NCBI GenBank assembly: GCA_004010835.2
Contig: CP030868.2
Coordinates: 1 to 64,000 of the forward strand
Length of the DNA stretch: 64,000 bases
Direction: 5' to 3'
Origin: Oenococcus sp. UCMA 16435
Lineage (GTDB): Bacteria > Bacillota > Bacilli > Lactobacillales > Lactobacillaceae
This document shows positions 62,122 through 64,000 of this stretch, piece after piece. The notes beneath the pieces were generated by a model that was not told the DNA's origin, made no database searches, and worked only from the letters and a program-made list of their open reading frames with translations. The translations under genes and the position numbers were made by a program. The first letter of the stretch is position 1. Every line of letters begins with the position of its first letter.

Positions 62122-62638
62122 TTTACATGATTATATTGCAACTACTCCAGATTTTCCTGAAAAGGGGGTAATGTTTCGAGACATTAATCCTCTAATAGGC
62201 AACGGCCCGGCTTATAAGCAGGCAATTAATGAACTGATTGATTTTGCTCGTCCATTAAAACCTGATATTATCGCTGGTCCGGAGGCTCGTGGTTTTGTTG
62301 TTGGATCGCCAATGGCATATGCATTAGGTATAGGCTTTGTTCCAGCACGCAAATATGGCAAACTGCCTCGAAAATCTGTTAGTTCCAGTTACAGCTTGGA
62401 ATATGGGAAAAATGAATTGCAAATGCATGTCGATTCTATCAAACCGGGTCAGCGGGTGTTCATTGTTGATGATTTGTTGGCAACTGGAGGGACAATTACA
62501 GCAACAATGGATTTGGTTCGTCAATTGGGCGGTCGAGTCGTTGGTACGGGTTTTTTTATCGAATTAGCAGAGCTCCAGGGGCGTGAAAAAATCATGAAAG
62601 TTGAAAACGTTCCTTTTAAGTCCTTACTGGAATATTAA
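62111..62638 (+). CDS. apt: Adenine phosphoribosyltransferase
   Basis: A 175-residue enzyme that makes AMP from adenine and PRPP. It shows DFPEKGVMFRDINPL near 14-28, GPEARGFVVG near 62 and the PRPP-binding VFIVDDLLATGGT near 119-131. The start at 62111 lies inside the recJ end (11-base overlap). Adjacent recJ-apt is a common Firmicute pair. Works with the purine permease at 6520 and with the nucleosidase at 22315 that releases adenine. Confidence 0.96.
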   Translation: MDIDLHDYIATTPDFPEKGVMFRDINPLIGNGPAYKQAINELIDFARPLKPDIIAGPEARGFVVGSPMAYALGIGFVPARKYGKLPRKSVSSSYSLEYGKNELQMHVDSIKPGQRVFIVDDLLATGGTITATMDLVRQLGGRVVGTGFFIELAELQGREKIMKVENVPFKSLLEY

Positions 62639-62640
62639 TT

Positions 62641-62667
62641 AAAACCAGTCATTTGGCTGGTTTTTTA
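62641..62667 (+). terminator. Terminator after apt
   Basis: AAAACCAG pairs with CTGGTTTT around an eight-base loop, with six T, starting two bases after the apt stop. It ends the obgE-rnz-recJ-apt run. Confidence 0.85.
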
Positions 62668-62681
62668 GTAGGCTAGGTTAT

Positions 62682-63773
62682 ATGAAGATTGTTGATTGTA
62701 AATTAGCTCACTATTCAGTTCCTCTAAAAACGACTTTTAAAACTGCCTTACATGCACAAAATTTTGCAAATGGGTGGATTGTTCGCTTAGAATCAGAAAT
62801 GGGTAATTATGGTTATGGGGAGGCAATTCCTTCTTTAAGAGTCACCGGTGATAGCAATGCCAGTATTTCCGGAAGTTTGAAAGAGATAATTTGTCCGGCA
62901 ATTATTGGCAAAAGTTTCGAAAATATTGGAAAATTTGATGATTTCGTTTCCAAGTTAATCACGCAAAATTCAGCTGCCAGAAACGCTGTTAGTGAGGGAA
63001 CTTTGGATTTGTTCATTAAAGATAAAGGAACAAATTTAAGTAGTTTTTTTAATTTAAGCAAAAAAGAGGAGAAAGTTGAGACTGACTATACCTTGAGCAT
63101 CAATGATGAATCGAATATGTTAAGCGAAGCAAAAAAACTTATTGAAAAAGGCTTTTCGACATTAAAAATCAAACTTGGAGATAATCTAATTGAAAAGGAA
63201 ATTCAAAAATTGGTCTATTTGAATAATAATTTAGACAATATTTCTTTTCGAATTGATGCAAATCAAGCTTGGAATGTTCGCCAAAGCTTGCAATTCGATC
63301 AGCTTGCCTTTGAAAATGATTTGCCAATCGAAACAGTTGAACAACCCCTGCCTGTCGGCTTTGAAGACGAGTATTCAAATTTAGTTCATCACTTTCATTT
63401 TCCGCTTGTTTTGGATGAGTCAATTCATGAGTTCAACGATGCTCGTAAATTGACGCCGGGTGTGGACTTTGATGGTTACAACGTAAAGTTAGAAAAAACG
63501 GCTGGTATTTCCCAAGCGAAAGCCTTGTTGGATTACGCAGAATCGATCGATAAAGCGGCGATGATGGGCTGCATGATTGAATCAAACATTGGCATTGCTT
63601 TTGCGGCAGCTTTGGCAAAGGCGTATCCAATTGTTAAATTCATAGATTTGGATTCTCCTTTAATGTTTAAGAATGAAATTTTTAAGGGTTGGCTTAATGA
63701 CGAACAGACCGGCTTCTCTTTTAATTCAAAATTCGTTGAAACAGATGCTTTGAGAGGTCTTTTGTGGCAGTGA
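62682..63773 (+). CDS. Dipeptide (L-Ala-D/L-Glu) epimerase, enolase superfamily
   Basis: A 363-residue enolase-superfamily enzyme. The catalytic lysines are in TLKIKLGD near 165, metal ligands in RIDANQAW near 190, VEQPLP near 218 and LDESI near 243, and the second lysine in GYNVKLEKTAGIS near 268. The MGCMIESNIG segment is typical of L-Ala-D/L-Glu epimerases that recycle peptidoglycan peptides; o-succinylbenzoate synthase is a less likely alternative. No ribosome site; TAGGCT (62669-62674) ends eight bases ahead. Confidence 0.82.
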   Translation: MKIVDCKLAHYSVPLKTTFKTALHAQNFANGWIVRLESEMGNYGYGEAIPSLRVTGDSNASISGSLKEIICPAIIGKSFENIGKFDDFVSKLITQNSAARNAVSEGTLDLFIKDKGTNLSSFFNLSKKEEKVETDYTLSINDESNMLSEAKKLIEKGFSTLKIKLGDNLIEKEIQKLVYLNNNLDNISFRIDANQAWNVRQSLQFDQLAFENDLPIETVEQPLPVGFEDEYSNLVHHFHFPLVLDESIHEFNDARKLTPGVDFDGYNVKLEKTAGISQAKALLDYAESIDKAAMMGCMIESNIGIAFAAALAKAYPIVKFIDLDSPLMFKNEIFKGWLNDEQTGFSFNSKFVETDALRGLLWQ

Positions 63774-64000
63774 ACTTTATCGAAGTAAGTCAGGAAATTG
63801 AAGACATCTTAAAAAGTCTTGATGAACAGTTAAAACTGTCTTTTTGTTTATCGACTAAGGAAAATTATTTTACTTTTCACGGAGAAGAAGCTATGCCGAG
63901 CGCTAGTTTAATCAAACTTATGATTGCTGATTATTATTGCTCAAATTTTTCACTAGTTGATTTGCAAGAACGAATTCAAAAGACTAATCAGCGTGTTGGC
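63764..64000 (+). CDS. Serine hydrolase (class A beta-lactamase-like), 3' end outside the window
   Basis: The first 79 codons of a gene overlapping the epimerase stop; start is GTG 63764 or GTG 63770 (GTGA overlap). SASLIKLMIADYY near residues 47-59 carries the Ser-x-x-Lys active site of the beta-lactamase/transpeptidase-like family. No signal peptide is visible, so it should act in the cytoplasm. Coupled to a dipeptide epimerase, it is probably a peptide or muropeptide hydrolase, not a resistance enzyme. Confidence 0.7.
   Translation, partial: MAVNFIEVSQEIEDILKSLDEQLKLSFCLSTKENYFTFHGEEAMPSASLIKLMIADYYCSNFSLVDLQERIQKTNQRVG

Noticed and set aside
1-64000. CRISPR arrays, tRNA genes, prophage or insertion sequences
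   Set aside because: No regularly spaced repeats, no cloverleaf sequences and no transposase or integrase reading frames were recognised. The only large repeat is the 4062-bp tandem unit, which has no terminal inverted repeats or mobility gene.
63830-64000. Beta-lactam resistance gene
   Set aside because: The Ser-x-x-Lys motif is shared by many peptide hydrolases; no signal peptide is present and the context is peptidoglycan peptide recycling. The rest of the gene is outside the window.

Overview
The window looks like chromosome of a low-GC, heterofermentative lactic acid bacterium of the Leuconostoc/Oenococcus branch, most likely Oenococcus. This rests on base composition, a mevalonate cluster, class III ribonucleotide reductase, a SUF iron-sulfur operon, a type B RNase P RNA and Firmicute gene order (dinG-tseB-asnS-dnaD / ponA-recU / ypsA / rnpB / ypsC). 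The genus is an inference; no 16S gene is present.

Layout. 1-4.8 kb is accessory and decaying: a PHP-AAA ATPase gene broken by a lost A and a stop codon, a broken partner gene, a MerR regulator facing a short-chain dehydrogenase, and about 0.9 kb of remnants. 4.8-9.3 kb holds a ROK fructokinase, a phosphoglycerate-mutase-like phosphatase, a purine permease and an arginine deiminase (arcA) without arcB or arcC beside it. 8.78-16.90 kb is a perfect-looking tandem duplication of 4062 bp. Each copy carries a SufT-like gene, nrdD and nrdG; the join creates an in-frame SufC-ArcA chimera. 16.8-21.9 kb is sufCDSBU, directly downstream of the second nrdG. 22-28 kb has mtn, recD2, an SGNH esterase and rsmF. 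28-31.8 kb is mvaK1-mvaD-mvaK2-fni, with fni frameshifted in a run of ten A. 31.8-41.5 kb is conserved DNA replication and cell-wall synteny, then pepF. 41.65-42.05 kb is rnpB.

42.5-49.9 kb is the most interesting functional block: a divergent dmkA and a seven-gene run ndh2-eetA-eetB-dmkB-ecfA1-ecfA2-ecfT. This matches the quinone and NADH-dehydrogenase core of the flavin-based extracellular electron transfer (EET/FLEET) locus of Listeria and Lactiplantibacillus, joined to an ECF transporter energizing module. The flavin-transferase (fmnB) and flavoprotein (pplA) genes are not in the window. The block sits between rnpB and the ypsC/rlmL-type methyltransferase, which are neighbours in Bacillus.

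50-64 kb is housekeeping: RNA modification (rlmL-like, rluD), rqcH, a self-regulated marR, uvrC, obgE, rnz, recJ, apt, a dipeptide epimerase and the start of a serine hydrolase.

A recurring feature is a -10-like hexamer ending 7-9 bases before the start codon with no Shine-Dalgarno sequence, at a dozen genes including uvrC, obgE, recU, ypsA, mvaK1, recD2 and rqcH. This predicts frequent leaderless mRNAs. Several housekeeping proteins are unusually short (MvaK2, RecJ, the DinG-like protein), which suggests reductive evolution.
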